A stretch of 64,000 nt of DNA from Verrucomicrobium sp. (GTDB lineage Bacteria > Verrucomicrobiota > Verrucomicrobiia > Methylacidiphilales > UBA1321), in NCBI GenBank assembly GCA_017849585.1, contig JAFIGT010000015.1:124001-188000 (forward strand), written 5' to 3'. A model generated the notes under the pieces. The model was given only the letters and a program-made list of their open reading frames with translations. It searched no databases and had not been told where the DNA came from. How positions within the stretch are numbered: position 1 is the stretch's first letter; each line of letters starts with the position of its first letter. A program made the position numbers and the translations under genes. This document shows, piece by piece, positions 54,104 to 63,132 of this stretch.

Positions 54104-55345
54104 CTAGTCGGTCACGTCTTCTGTGAGTGGCGCGGCGTGTGGGTTGGGCCGGGCGACTTTGCGTTCGGGCCAGAGAATGACACATGAAATCAGGATTAGC
54201 GCGCCCGAGAAGAGTGCCATGATGTGAACGGAGTAATGGCTGAGGAGCAGAAAGCCAACGAGGGGGGCAATGATGCCGCGCAATCCGGTCAGGCAAGTGT
54301 GGACGGCCATGTATTCGGCGACCCGTTCCGGAGGGGCGAACTTGGTGACCCACAAGCTCCACGCGACGTCGCCGCCCGCGACGGAGACTCCGAAGATGAG
54401 CGCTCCGGTGATCAGGCCGGGCAGGCTGTTGCCGGTGTAGAAGGTGACGATGCCAATGGCGAATCCGATATTGAGGACGATGCGCAGGGTGAAGAAGTTC
54501 ATCCGGTCGAACAGTTTTCCCCAGACGGGACTCATGACCATTCGGGCGATATTGGGGAGAATGCTTGTCATGAGTGCGATCATGCCGGTGGTGAGAGTCA
54601 GGCCGTAAACGGGATTGCCGAGGTATTCCACGCGGAGGGCGAGCATCATGAGATTGGCGAAGCCCATGAACATCCATGCGATCAATGTAGTACGGAATTG
54701 CGGATCTTCCTTGAGCACGCGCAGCCCTTGCAAGGGACTGATGCCTTCCTCAGTGGGAATGATCCGCGAAGGGCAACGCGAAAAGCAATAAGCCGAGGCC
54801 AGCATGGCCCCCGCATAAGCGAGCATGAGGAGGGGAAAGCGGTTGAAATGATCGGTGAGGGCGCGCGCGATGAGTTCGCTGAAGACAGCGGCGGCGAGGA
54901 TGCGCAGCACGACGGTACGGGAGAAGAGATAGCCTCGTTCGCTCACGGGATAGTTATCCTGCGAAATCTGGGTCTGCATCGGAATCGTCATGGCGAGGCA
55001 GATCATGCCCAACACGGAACCCGTCACAAAGCCGGGCAGCCACGGTAGCAGGGCGGCGAGAAGAAAGCCGACGGCACCGATCACACTCAGCCACGTGGCG
55101 GCCGTGGCGGCGCGCCAATGCAGTTTTCCCGAAATGTAAACGAGGAGAGGGCTGAGCAGGAGACCGGCTGATCCGCCTCCGGCAACGATTGCTTTCGAAA
55201 TGGAATCGGCGTGGTAATGGCGGAGGGCGATCAGGAGCAGGAACGTGGTGCTGGCGGTCTCGAGAAGTCCGCCGCCGAGGGCGCGCCAGCGTTCATAGAA
55301 AAAGGTGATGCGCTTGGCATCGGCAGGGGAAAGGGTCGAGTGCAA
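54104..55345 (-). CDS. Major facilitator superfamily transporter
   Basis: The 413-residue protein has about 12 hydrophobic segments (TFLLLIALRHYH, AATWLSVIGAVGFLLAALLP, MLASAYCF and others) and the loop DNYPVSERGYLFSRTVV between halves. The start is a TTG at 55345; no earlier ATG is in frame, and the first membrane segment begins at about residue 28, so the length is normal. MFS proteins exchange sugars, drugs or metabolites; the substrate is unclear. It stands alone in its transcription unit. Confidence 0.85.
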   Translation of the reverse strand: MHSTLSPADAKRITFFYERWRALGGGLLETASTTFLLLIALRHYHADSISKAIVAGGGSAGLLLSPLLVYISGKLHWRAATAATWLSVIGAVGFLLAALLPWLPGFVTGSVLGMICLAMTIPMQTQISQDNYPVSERGYLFSRTVVLRILAAAVFSELIARALTDHFNRFPLLMLAYAGAMLASAYCFSRCPSRIIPTEEGISPLQGLRVLKEDPQFRTTLIAWMFMGFANLMMLALRVEYLGNPVYGLTLTTGMIALMTSILPNIARMVMSPVWGKLFDRMNFFTLRIVLNIGFAIGIVTFYTGNSLPGLITGALIFGVSVAGGDVAWSLWVTKFAPPERVAEYMAVHTCLTGLRGIIAPLVGFLLLSHYSVHIMALFSGALILISCVILWPERKVARPNPHAAPLTEDVTD

Positions 55346-55441
55346 GCGGATAGGGTAAAACGTCCGCTGGCGAGAGACAAGAATCGTTGTGAACGCGAAA
55401 AAGATTGAAAGGGGGCTGGAGCGAGCAGCGTCTAAAGGTGT

Positions 55442-55720
55442 ATGCAGATTCTGGGGCTGGTGTTCAGGTATGGGATGGTTGGTGGAGTGATACTATATGG
55501 CTTGACGGGGTGCTCAACGACGTCCTCGTCATCCAGTGGGAGTATGTGCAACGGGAACTCCTATGAATATGGATTTCGGTCAGGAGAACGCGGGAGGAGT
55601 CTTCAGTCATATCAGGAGATGGTCGACTATAAAGAATACCGCTTCCGCCAATATCTGTACGCAGGCTATTCCAAGGAAGAGGCTAAGAAATTGGCCCGCC
55701 GGGATGTGGGGTGGTATTAG
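55442..55720 (+). CDS. Small lipoprotein
   Basis: An AAAGGTG sequence precedes ATG 55442. The signal sequence ends in the lipobox LTGC, so the mature protein should be lipid-anchored. The rest (about 65 residues) is a Ser-rich segment and a charged helix (YLYAGYSKEEAKKLARRDVGWY). No family is recognised. It is convergent with the beta-propeller-like gene. Confidence 0.6.
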   Translation: MQILGLVFRYGMVGGVILYGLTGCSTTSSSSSGSMCNGNSYEYGFRSGERGRSLQSYQEMVDYKEYRFRQYLYAGYSKEEAKKLARRDVGWY

Positions 55721-55764
55721 AGCTTGCAGGCTCCTAGCACCCCATTTCCTGCCATCACGCCTCT

Positions 55765-57177
55765 TCAGGTGTAATGGAACTGCGCCGTGGCGCGGGTCTC
55801 GCTGAGTGCCACCACACGAACCCAATGGGCGCTGAAACCCTCGGGGAAGGCGTGGTAAACGTAGCCGCCATCACCTGTGGTAATCGTGGTATAGGGCATC
55901 CAGTGACCGTCGCCTTGGAAATCGATTTCCACGCGGAAGCACGCAGCGCTTGATCCGTCGCTATGCAGGTGGAGACACTTTTTGTCGAATCCGGTCATCA
56001 GATACGGATCGGAGGCTTGTCCTTTTTGCACCGGCTCTTCCCACCACGGACCGCCCCAGCCGGTCGGCTTGCCGAGCTTCCAGAGATCTTCCGTCCGGCC
56101 CATCCAGACGGCGGATTGCGGCTCGGCGCAGAGGACATTGCCGCCGCCGTCGGCACTGGCGTTGTCGGCTCCGATGACGAGCATGCCTTTCCATGTGCAG
56201 AAATCGCCATGAACCCAGAGGTGTGTGGAGATCGGGCGCAGACCGAAGATGCGGTTGCCATAAGCCCACGGGGAGAGTTCATAGAACATGCCGTGGTGAT
56301 CGAGGAGCAGGCGCTCGTGTTCGACCGAGCGGATGCGGGGCCACTCGGTTTGCCATTTATGATCCCAGCAATGCGATGCTTTGGGCAGGCGATAGCTGCG
56401 CCACGTTTTGTCTGCGGCGGTGTAGACTTTGAGAATAGCCGAGGCGCGATCCCATCCGTTGGCGAAGATGGTGCTGCCAAAATGGCCAAGGCCGCCCAAG
56501 CCGATGAAGGCGGTGCGTTCGATGATGGTCCACTTCGTGCCGTCGTATTCGGCGAGACGTCCCTTGCGGCCACGACCGAGAAAATCCTCTTCGTCGTAGT
56601 TATTCTCCACCACCACGAGTCGTCCGGCATGGGTATAGCAGTCCTTAAAGTGGCAACTGTGCTCGCCGGGGGTGTCGAGCTCTTTGGTGAGTTGAAAAAT
56701 TTGCTTCAGCGCGAGCGTATGCACATTAAGCTCGAAGAGTTCGCCTTCCATGCCGAGGACATAGACGAGATTTTCCGGATCGGTGAGGTGAGTGGAGGTG
56801 CCGCAGACCCGGATGTCGATGAGACCCTCGACGGTGCGGACGTGGTGTTGGGTGTCGACGACGTGGGGACCGATGATGAGCTGGCTGCTGGGCGCGTGAA
56901 CGTAGCGGTTCGCATAGGTACCGTCCACGGCGGCGGGGTGCCGGTGCATCACGAAATCCTCATGAATCACCCGCAATCCTGTCCCCGTTCCGGTGTGCCG
57001 GCGGTGGGAAGAGTAGTTGAGAATGTAGAGACGGCCATTCCAGGGCATCATACAACCCACGCCGATTTCGCTGCGAGGGGGGCCAAAGTCGGCGATTTGG
57101 GCATAGGCGGGAACGACACCGCTGACCGATTGGGGGAGTTGCGGCACCGGTGAGGTGGAGGTGAGAGGTTGGCTCAT
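55765..57177 (-). CDS. Beta-propeller-like protein of unknown function
   Basis: The 470-residue protein is beta-rich, with many Trp, Tyr, Gly and His residues in repeating units (GCMMPWNGRLYILNYSSH, then YVLGMEGELFELNVHTLALK and FCTWKGMLVIGADNAS), a pattern of beta-propellers or glycan-processing enzymes. There is no clear signal peptide or known family. It is divergent from the LacI regulator at 57280, and the operator-like palindrome 57221-57240 lies 43 bp upstream of its start. The same motif upstream of the GH36 gene suggests that it works in the same galactoside pathway. Confidence 0.55.
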   Translation of the reverse strand: MSQPLTSTSPVPQLPQSVSGVVPAYAQIADFGPPRSEIGVGCMMPWNGRLYILNYSSHRRHTGTGTGLRVIHEDFVMHRHPAAVDGTYANRYVHAPSSQLIIGPHVVDTQHHVRTVEGLIDIRVCGTSTHLTDPENLVYVLGMEGELFELNVHTLALKQIFQLTKELDTPGEHSCHFKDCYTHAGRLVVVENNYDEEDFLGRGRKGRLAEYDGTKWTIIERTAFIGLGGLGHFGSTIFANGWDRASAILKVYTAADKTWRSYRLPKASHCWDHKWQTEWPRIRSVEHERLLLDHHGMFYELSPWAYGNRIFGLRPISTHLWVHGDFCTWKGMLVIGADNASADGGGNVLCAEPQSAVWMGRTEDLWKLGKPTGWGGPWWEEPVQKGQASDPYLMTGFDKKCLHLHSDGSSAACFRVEIDFQGDGHWMPYTTITTGDGGYVYHAFPEGFSAHWVRVVALSETRATAQFHYT

Positions 57178-57220
57178 GGACGCAGTATCGGCTGTGTTTG
57201 GATCGAGGCCAAGCGAGTAG

Positions 57221-57240
57221 AAATGTTTACAATAACATTT
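57221..57240. promoter_or_regulatory. Candidate LacI operator in the divergent promoter region
   Basis: AAATGTTTACAATAACATTT carries perfect 7-bp inverted arms (AAATGTT/AACATTT) around TACAAT. It lies between two divergent genes: 43 bp upstream of the beta-propeller start and 39 bp before the LacI start. The core AATGTTYACAAT also occurs upstream of the GH36 gene at 60148-60159. Confidence 0.6.
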
Positions 57241-57279
57241 TTCTGTTTTTTGAAGCCTGTCGTTGCTATATTTTCAGGC

Positions 57280-58257
57280 ATGGCCGCTCCTCTTCCCGAA
57301 AAACGTCCCACGCTGGCCGATGTGGCTTGCGTGGCGGGAGTGAGTGGCATGACGGTCTCGCGAGTTGTTCGCGGCACGAAAGTGGTGAAGGCGAAAACGG
57401 TCGCGCGAGTGCGGCAGGCGATCGCTGAGTTGGGGTATCAGCCTGATCCAGCCCTGTCGGCGCTCGCGGCCTACCGGACGAATCGCGCGGGAAGTGGGCA
57501 GGGAAATGGGCTGGCATTCATCGATTGTGATGGCACGCCGTACAGCGCGAATGTGCTGGCAGGAGTCAAGCAGGAGGCCGCGTGGCTCGGATACGGGGTG
57601 GAGTCGTTTCGCCTGCCCACGGAAACGGCGGCCCGGCGACGGCTGGGACGTCTGCTTTTTCATCGCGGCTTTCACGGCGTGCTGATCGGTCCGTCAGATG
57701 TCTCGTGGAAGTTCGATGGCTGGGACTGGTCGCAATTTGCTGCGGTATCCATCGGGGCACTGGTGCATGAACCGGCGTTGCATGCCGTGGCAATGGATTA
57801 TTTTCAAGGCGCCATGGATGGAGCGCAGACCTTGCGAGGGCAAGGGTGCCGACGGATTGCGTTGGCGGTAGAGGGGGCTCTGGAGACGCGCACGAATCAT
57901 CGTTGGATCGGTGGGTACAGCGCGTGGTGCGGGGGAGTTGGGCAGTCGGCTCTCTATCTGGAACCGCTCCTAGGCGCGACTGCACTCGGGAAGAGTGTTC
58001 GCCGCCAGCGGATCGATGGGGTGCTGACCATTCATCGCGCAGTATGGGAGGCATTGCGAGGTCTCGGGGTGAAGGTGTTTTTTCTGAATGAGGTCGAATC
58101 TCCTGCAATGGCGTCGCATCTGGCTTTGGAGCCGGGCAAGATCGGCGCGGAGGGCGTGCGGGTATTGCACCCGATGTTGCTACGGCGCGAGTTTGGCTTG
58201 CCCGACCATCCGAAGATGGTGGGCTTGCGGGGCGCGTTAGTGGTTGAAGCGGACTAG
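57280..58257 (+). CDS. LacI-family transcriptional regulator
   Basis: ATG 57280 is preferred because it places the helix-turn-helix (TLADVACVAGVSGMTVSRVV) at the N-terminus; the upstream extension would overlap the operator and contains a spurious hydrophobic stretch. The hinge (ELGYQPDPALSALA) and sensor domain follow, with HRGFHGVLIGPS and RIALAVEG. The sensor is shortened compared with typical LacI proteins and some ligand-binding motifs look divergent. It overlaps the convergent GH36 gene by 4 bp and probably controls it and the beta-propeller gene. Confidence 0.92.
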   Translation: MAAPLPEKRPTLADVACVAGVSGMTVSRVVRGTKVVKAKTVARVRQAIAELGYQPDPALSALAAYRTNRAGSGQGNGLAFIDCDGTPYSANVLAGVKQEAAWLGYGVESFRLPTETAARRRLGRLLFHRGFHGVLIGPSDVSWKFDGWDWSQFAAVSIGALVHEPALHAVAMDYFQGAMDGAQTLRGQGCRRIALAVEGALETRTNHRWIGGYSAWCGGVGQSALYLEPLLGATALGKSVRRQRIDGVLTIHRAVWEALRGLGVKVFFLNEVESPAMASHLALEPGKIGAEGVRVLHPMLLRREFGLPDHPKMVGLRGALVVEAD

Positions 58258-60050
58258 CTGCGTTTCAAATGGAGCAGACCCGAGGGACTGACCTTGAGCG
58301 CGTGTAGCCCGGCGGTCAGCGTAACGCTACGGGTTTCGATGAGCTCACCGAGGACGTTGTATTCTTCGATTTGATACGCTCCGGCGGCAGAGGGGAGTTC
58401 GACCACGACGCGTGATTGATGCGCGGCATTGACGAGCCAGAGCTCCGGCGGCAACGGTTCGCATAGGGGAGCGACCACATCGGCGTAGAATGCGCCGATC
58501 CATTGCGAAGCCTTCTTTGCGACGATGAAGGGATATTGCAGTTCGGGTGAGAGCGGTTCGAGCGTGCCATCGAGCAGAACGTCGCGGTGTTCCCGCCAGA
58601 AGCCGATCCAGAAGCGCAGCATTTGCAGATGGCTGGCGGGGATCTGGTCGAGTTTCACCGAGATTTGTGGCACGGCAAAGAGGATGTTGAGGAACTGGAG
58701 CGCGGCGCTTTCCGGGGACTCCTGCAAAGACCACATGAGCATGTCCGAGTGCGTCGCGGTGTTGCCCGAGAGTAGGCGAACATCGATGGTGCGGACACGG
58801 TTGCAGATGGCGTCGTTCGGGCAGTCCGCAGCGCGGAAGAGATTGCCGTAGTTACGCATCAAGGGGCCAATGTAGGCTTGGCGAAATTCGATGAGCACAT
58901 CGGGCTTTAACTTGCGCAGGCGGACCATCGTGTCGCGCAACAGGCGGTCGACCGCTTCGGGCACGGAGTCGATGTCGCGGCCGGTGACGCCGTCGTTATA
59001 GTTGGCCGCGGTCGGATTGAAGCGGTCGACGAAGTCCAGCTTGAGGCCGTCGAGGTCCCAGTCGCGAATGGCTTTTTCGTAGAGCGCGATGAGGTATTCG
59101 CGCACATCGGGGAAGCGGGGATCAAGCGTGGCGGCATGCAGACGTTCATCTTCGATCAGGTACTTGCCTTTGAACCGGTTGTAAGCGCGGGTCTTAGGGC
59201 CGACGAACGGCACGGAGAACCAGAGCAGGCTTTTCATACCCAAGGCATGCAGGCGGTCAATGTGCGCGCGCAGGTCGGGGAATTTTTTCGGCGTCACTTC
59301 CCAATCGCCGCAGTAGGCGTAGCCGCCGCTGTTGTCCTCGGTTTGCCAGCCATCATCGATGATCACGGCGTCGCAACCGAGTTGCTTGGCGAGGCGGCAT
59401 TGATGTTCCACTTCCGCATCGGTGAGTTCCTGGTGAAAACTATACCACGTGGAGTACATCGGCAGCCGGGCCACATCGGGCACGGGCGAGGGGGTGATGC
59501 CCGGCAGCGAGGCCCACCACGATTGGACGTCGTTGAGGACGCGGTGGTAGGGCAAGGCGCGTCGGTCGATGCGCAGTGTGACCTTGTATTCGCGCAGCGG
59601 AGCGGTCGGTTGGGCAAAGAAATGAAAATGACAGGAAAAGGCCGCATTTCCCTCATGAATGGAGGCCGTTGTTTCGATGTGATTGAGGACATCGGAGCAA
59701 GCGAAAGTGAGGCGGTTGGCTCCGGCGAGATTGTAGAGGCTGACAACTGGCGCCTCGCGCGTGGCCTTGGATTGGACCGAGATTTCCCAAGGGAGCGTGA
59801 GCCAGCGCTTGGCGTTGCAACCGGGAAACCAGATGCCCTGGATGTCGACGATCGGCTGGCTCCACGTGAGCTTCAGCGGTTGAGGTGTGACGGGTGTTTG
59901 GGAGGTGAGCGTGAGATGCACAAGGTGCAGATCCGGCTCGATCTCCTCGGTGGTGAGAGAGGACTGAAAGTGGGATGAGTCACCTTGAAGCTTGAATAGG
60001 AAATCGGCGACTTGAATCGACGGCACGGCAGGAGCGGAAGAGAGAACCAT
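58254..60050 (-). CDS. Alpha-galactosidase, GH36-like
   Basis: This 598-residue enzyme has an N-terminal beta-supersandwich, then a TIM barrel with AVIIDDGWQTEDNSGGYAYC, LRAHIDRLHALGMKSLLWFS and the nucleophile motif GLKLDFVDRFNP, as in GH36/melibiase alpha-galactosidases. It should release terminal alpha-galactose from oligosaccharides. There is no signal peptide, so it is probably cytoplasmic. The operator motif AATGTTCACAAT lies about 100 bp upstream. It may complement the GH110-like secreted proteins in the mirrored cassettes. Confidence 0.85.
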   Translation of the reverse strand: MVLSSAPAVPSIQVADFLFKLQGDSSHFQSSLTTEEIEPDLHLVHLTLTSQTPVTPQPLKLTWSQPIVDIQGIWFPGCNAKRWLTLPWEISVQSKATREAPVVSLYNLAGANRLTFACSDVLNHIETTASIHEGNAAFSCHFHFFAQPTAPLREYKVTLRIDRRALPYHRVLNDVQSWWASLPGITPSPVPDVARLPMYSTWYSFHQELTDAEVEHQCRLAKQLGCDAVIIDDGWQTEDNSGGYAYCGDWEVTPKKFPDLRAHIDRLHALGMKSLLWFSVPFVGPKTRAYNRFKGKYLIEDERLHAATLDPRFPDVREYLIALYEKAIRDWDLDGLKLDFVDRFNPTAANYNDGVTGRDIDSVPEAVDRLLRDTMVRLRKLKPDVLIEFRQAYIGPLMRNYGNLFRAADCPNDAICNRVRTIDVRLLSGNTATHSDMLMWSLQESPESAALQFLNILFAVPQISVKLDQIPASHLQMLRFWIGFWREHRDVLLDGTLEPLSPELQYPFIVAKKASQWIGAFYADVVAPLCEPLPPELWLVNAAHQSRVVVELPSAAGAYQIEEYNVLGELIETRSVTLTAGLHALKVSPSGLLHLKRS

Positions 60051-60142
60051 AGGCTAACGTACTAAATGATTCCATGAGACTGACGAGTTAAAACTAGCGG
60101 CGCGAAAAGGCCTAATCAGAAGAGTAGTCTATTTAATTATGC

Positions 60143-60163
60143 TAATAATTGTGAACATTATTA
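60143..60163. promoter_or_regulatory. Candidate LacI operator upstream of GH36
   Basis: TAATAAT and ATTATTA form 7-bp inverted arms around TGTGAAC. Read on the minus strand it contains AATGTTCACAAT, an 11-of-12 match to AATGTTTACAAT in 57222-57233. It lies in the AT-rich divergent region 60051-60231, 92 bp upstream of the GH36 start. Confidence 0.5.
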
Positions 60164-60231
60164 AATAATTCAGGACAAGCGTAATTTTAGGTATATATTA
60201 GATAAAATTTAATCATTTCCAAATCCCTAAT

Positions 60232-60837
60232 ATGCGCGTCCGCTCAGCTCCCATTTGGTTTAGGTTCCTCGGTTGGGTTGCGTTAGTGGTGGGGAGCTGT
60301 GTCGGAGGGGTTTCTCCCACGCGGGCGGATATCCAAGGCGATCGGCTTTCGATTTTTGCCCGGGCGGTGGCGGACGATTTGCCGGGCAAGCATGTCAAAG
60401 GCAGTTGTTTGCCCTTTGCGCGGGAACTCTATGCGCGCTTGAATCGTGTTGGAGTTGAAGTGCATTTGATCACTTATGCGTGGAGAAAAAACGCCGGGGA
60501 ATCCGGGATTCATGCCTTTGTCGTGTATCGGGATGAATCCGGCCGTTATTGGGGCATGGACAATGAGCGCTACCGGCCACTGAGGATGAATGGAATGACT
60601 CCGCGTGCGTGGGGACAATTTTTTTCGCCGTCGACCACCGTGTCGATTTGTGCTCATGTCTCGAGTTTGACGCCACCGCCGGGGCGAAATCGCGTGTCGC
60701 CAGTGCGAGCCGTTGCAGTGGCGTCTCCGGTCCCGGTCGAGAGACGTGCGCCTGCGTCGGTGGAAGGTCAGGAGATGATTGCGGCGATGAGCGCGCTATC
60801 ACAGACTTCGCCCATCTATTTTAGCTCCATTCCCTGA
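60232..60837 (+). CDS. Secreted Cys/His protein, transglutaminase- or NlpC-like
   Basis: A signal peptide (FLGWVALVVGSCVGGVSPTRA) is followed by a small domain with GSCLPFARELYARL, IHAFVVYRDESGRYWGMDNE: a Cys, a His about 35 residues later and an acidic residue after that, which is the order of papain-like transglutaminase or NlpC-type folds. The C-terminal 70 residues are Pro/Ala/Val-rich. The activity could be a cell-wall peptidase; family assignment is uncertain. Confidence 0.5.
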   Translation: MRVRSAPIWFRFLGWVALVVGSCVGGVSPTRADIQGDRLSIFARAVADDLPGKHVKGSCLPFARELYARLNRVGVEVHLITYAWRKNAGESGIHAFVVYRDESGRYWGMDNERYRPLRMNGMTPRAWGQFFSPSTTVSICAHVSSLTPPPGRNRVSPVRAVAVASPVPVERRAPASVEGQEMIAAMSALSQTSPIYFSSIP

Positions 60838-60919
60838 TTCTCCGGGATTGACATTGCGGCACTGAAAGAGGAGGAGTGGGAGTGCGTCATGGCTTGCGGG
60901 TTCGAGCCAGGATGATGGC

Positions 60920-63079
60920 ATGAGCTCCATTCGATTTGGGAGAATACTACGAAGCGCCTTTTTCGGGCTGAGTCTTTTTGCGTCTTTTTCCCTTTGGGCG
61001 GCCGATTCCACTCCATGGCAGGTGATGAGTGCTCCGGCGCGGTTCGTGATCGACATCAATCAGCTGGAAAAGAAAGCCCGCGTCGCCGTGGTGCGAGTGG
61101 GCTTGCCGGACTCCCGTTGGGCCGAGCTTCCGGTCACGGTCTATGACACCACTGGCAAACAAGTGGGTGCGCGCTGGCTCTGGTCGGCGCCGGGCGAAGT
61201 GGCCACGGTGGTGTTTGATTCTTCTTCGGAGGCCAAACGTTATTTTGTTTATATCGGATCGAGCGCGGCTCCGGCCGACCCGAATTGGACTCCCGAAGCG
61301 GGGGTGGTGCTTGAGACGCGGGCGGGGGATGGACGGAATGTGAATCGCCTCGATGAGATGCTGACGGCGTGGAGGAAAAGCACCAAGGTGCTGGGGCGGT
61401 CGCTTTTGCCGACTATTTTTGAAGGTGGCCATCGGCACGGTCCGCAGACCAATCTCTTTTCCTATTATCAGGGCTGGTTCGACGCGCCCACGGCGGGAAA
61501 GTACGAGATGGCAGCCATCTCCACCGATGCGGCATTCATTCTCGTCGACGGCAAGCTTGTCGTCGAGTGGCCGGGAAAGCATGCGGTCTGGCCGGGCACG
61601 CGGGGGCAGTTCCGTAGCGCGGTCGATCTCGAAGCGGGGCCGCACAAGCTCGAATATTACAACGCCTATTGGTACCGGCCCGACGGCCGTACGCCGCTGG
61701 TGTGCTGCATGGCGGTGAAGACGCCGACGACAGGGTGGGTGACGGTGCGGCCGGGGAGTGAATTTTTTCGCCCGATCACGACGGCTCATGTGGCCGGGTA
61801 CGAATTGATTCCCGAGGGATTGGCGAATTCCACGGGACTGATTTTGCCCACCGCGCCGAATGTCGGGTTCGACTGGGAAATTGCGGAACAGAGTGTGACA
61901 GCGGCGGACGCCACAGAGAGCGGATTCATCTTGATCAAATTCCGCTTCTATCGCGAACGTCCGGAGTGGACGTGCACGTGGTCGTTTGACGATGGTACGA
62001 CGGCGACCGGTTCGCGGGTGGAGCATCTCTACCTGAAGCCAGGGGTGAGGCAGGTGAAGTTGAGCGTGACCGGCGCGCAGGGCGAGATCGGGACGTTGAC
62101 CCTGCCAGTCAATGTGCGTCCGAACTGGACGCAATTGACCACGCGCAAGCCGGAGTTGAATCCGCTCCACCGCGACGCGGTGCTGGCGCGAGATCCGGCG
62201 ACGATCAGCGCGGCGGATTGGCCGAGCGTGGTGGAATTATTTACGATTTTCGAGGATACGGACGCATTGGTGAAAATTACTCCGGCGGTGACGGCGCGAC
62301 TCGTCGATTTTGCTGACGCGGATCTCGTCACGATCCAACGCGCGGCGGCGTATCTGGGCGGCGGTCTGGCGAAACGGTACGCGAATGCGGAGCCTTACTA
62401 TGAGGCGCTGATCGACCGGGCGACGGGCGAGAAGGCGACGGCCGCGACGAAGACGTTGGCGAATCAGGCGCGCTTGCAAGGGGCGCAGGTGATGCTGAAA
62501 TCTTCCAATCGCGTGGACGACGCGCGGGCGCGGCTCAATGCAATTGATCCACAGACTTTATCGCCGGAGGATCGCAAAGCGTTGGAAGTGATGCGCGGGG
62601 ATCTTGCCCTGGCGGCGGGTGATGTGGCAGGAGCCAAAAAGATTTATCTCGCCCAGACGGTCGAACCGACGGGGGTGGATGCGCGCAGTTCAATCCGGCG
62701 TACGGCGAAGGTGGACCAAGCATCGGTCTATATCGAAAAGAAGGATTTTGAATCGGCGGAGAAAACTCTGGATGACTTGGAGAAACAGTCGCCGATGGAT
62801 AAACTTGCCTCGGACGTGGCATTGAGCCGGCTGCGCTTGTATCAAGAGCGTGGAGAAAATCTCGTGGCGTTGATCTGGGGCCGTCGATTGTTGCCCGTCC
62901 TCACCGAGGCTGGGGCACGCAGCCAACTTCTTTTCCGCCTCACGGACCTTGCTTTTACTCAAGGGGAACGCGATTTCGCCCGTAAGACGTTGAAGGAGTT
63001 GGTGGAAAAGTATCCGTACAGCGAATCCACGGCTCAGGCCAAGGGGAAGTGGCCGTCCGAAATCGAAGTGAAAAAATGA
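60920..63079 (+). CDS. Secreted PA14 / PKD / TPR protein
   Basis: ATG 60920 has AGGATGATGG upstream. The 719-residue product has a signal peptide, a PA14 domain at about 170-265 (SYYQGWFDAPTAGKYEMAAI, then GPHKLEYYNAYWYRPDG), a PKD-like domain (TCTWSFDDGTTATGSRVEHL) and TPR-like helices to the end (YLGGGLAKRYANAEPYYEAL, then VEKYPYSESTAQAKGKW). PA14 binds carbohydrates in many surface enzymes; the rest is scaffold-like. Its stop overlaps the ATG of a possible extended start of the next gene (ATGA at 63076), so both are probably translated together. Confidence 0.8.
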   Translation: MSSIRFGRILRSAFFGLSLFASFSLWAADSTPWQVMSAPARFVIDINQLEKKARVAVVRVGLPDSRWAELPVTVYDTTGKQVGARWLWSAPGEVATVVFDSSSEAKRYFVYIGSSAAPADPNWTPEAGVVLETRAGDGRNVNRLDEMLTAWRKSTKVLGRSLLPTIFEGGHRHGPQTNLFSYYQGWFDAPTAGKYEMAAISTDAAFILVDGKLVVEWPGKHAVWPGTRGQFRSAVDLEAGPHKLEYYNAYWYRPDGRTPLVCCMAVKTPTTGWVTVRPGSEFFRPITTAHVAGYELIPEGLANSTGLILPTAPNVGFDWEIAEQSVTAADATESGFILIKFRFYRERPEWTCTWSFDDGTTATGSRVEHLYLKPGVRQVKLSVTGAQGEIGTLTLPVNVRPNWTQLTTRKPELNPLHRDAVLARDPATISAADWPSVVELFTIFEDTDALVKITPAVTARLVDFADADLVTIQRAAAYLGGGLAKRYANAEPYYEALIDRATGEKATAATKTLANQARLQGAQVMLKSSNRVDDARARLNAIDPQTLSPEDRKALEVMRGDLALAAGDVAGAKKIYLAQTVEPTGVDARSSIRRTAKVDQASVYIEKKDFESAEKTLDDLEKQSPMDKLASDVALSRLRLYQERGENLVALIWGRRLLPVLTEAGARSQLLFRLTDLAFTQGERDFARKTLKELVEKYPYSESTAQAKGKWPSEIEVKK

Positions 63080-63132
63080 TTAAAAGATTCGCTTTCGTAG
63101 CAACCTTTTACTCATTAACGGGTTTAATAGAC

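Noticed and set aside
55963-57153. 396-codon plus-strand frame
   Set aside because: It is antisense to the beta-propeller-like gene, which has the coherent aromatic repeat pattern and divergent promoter placement.
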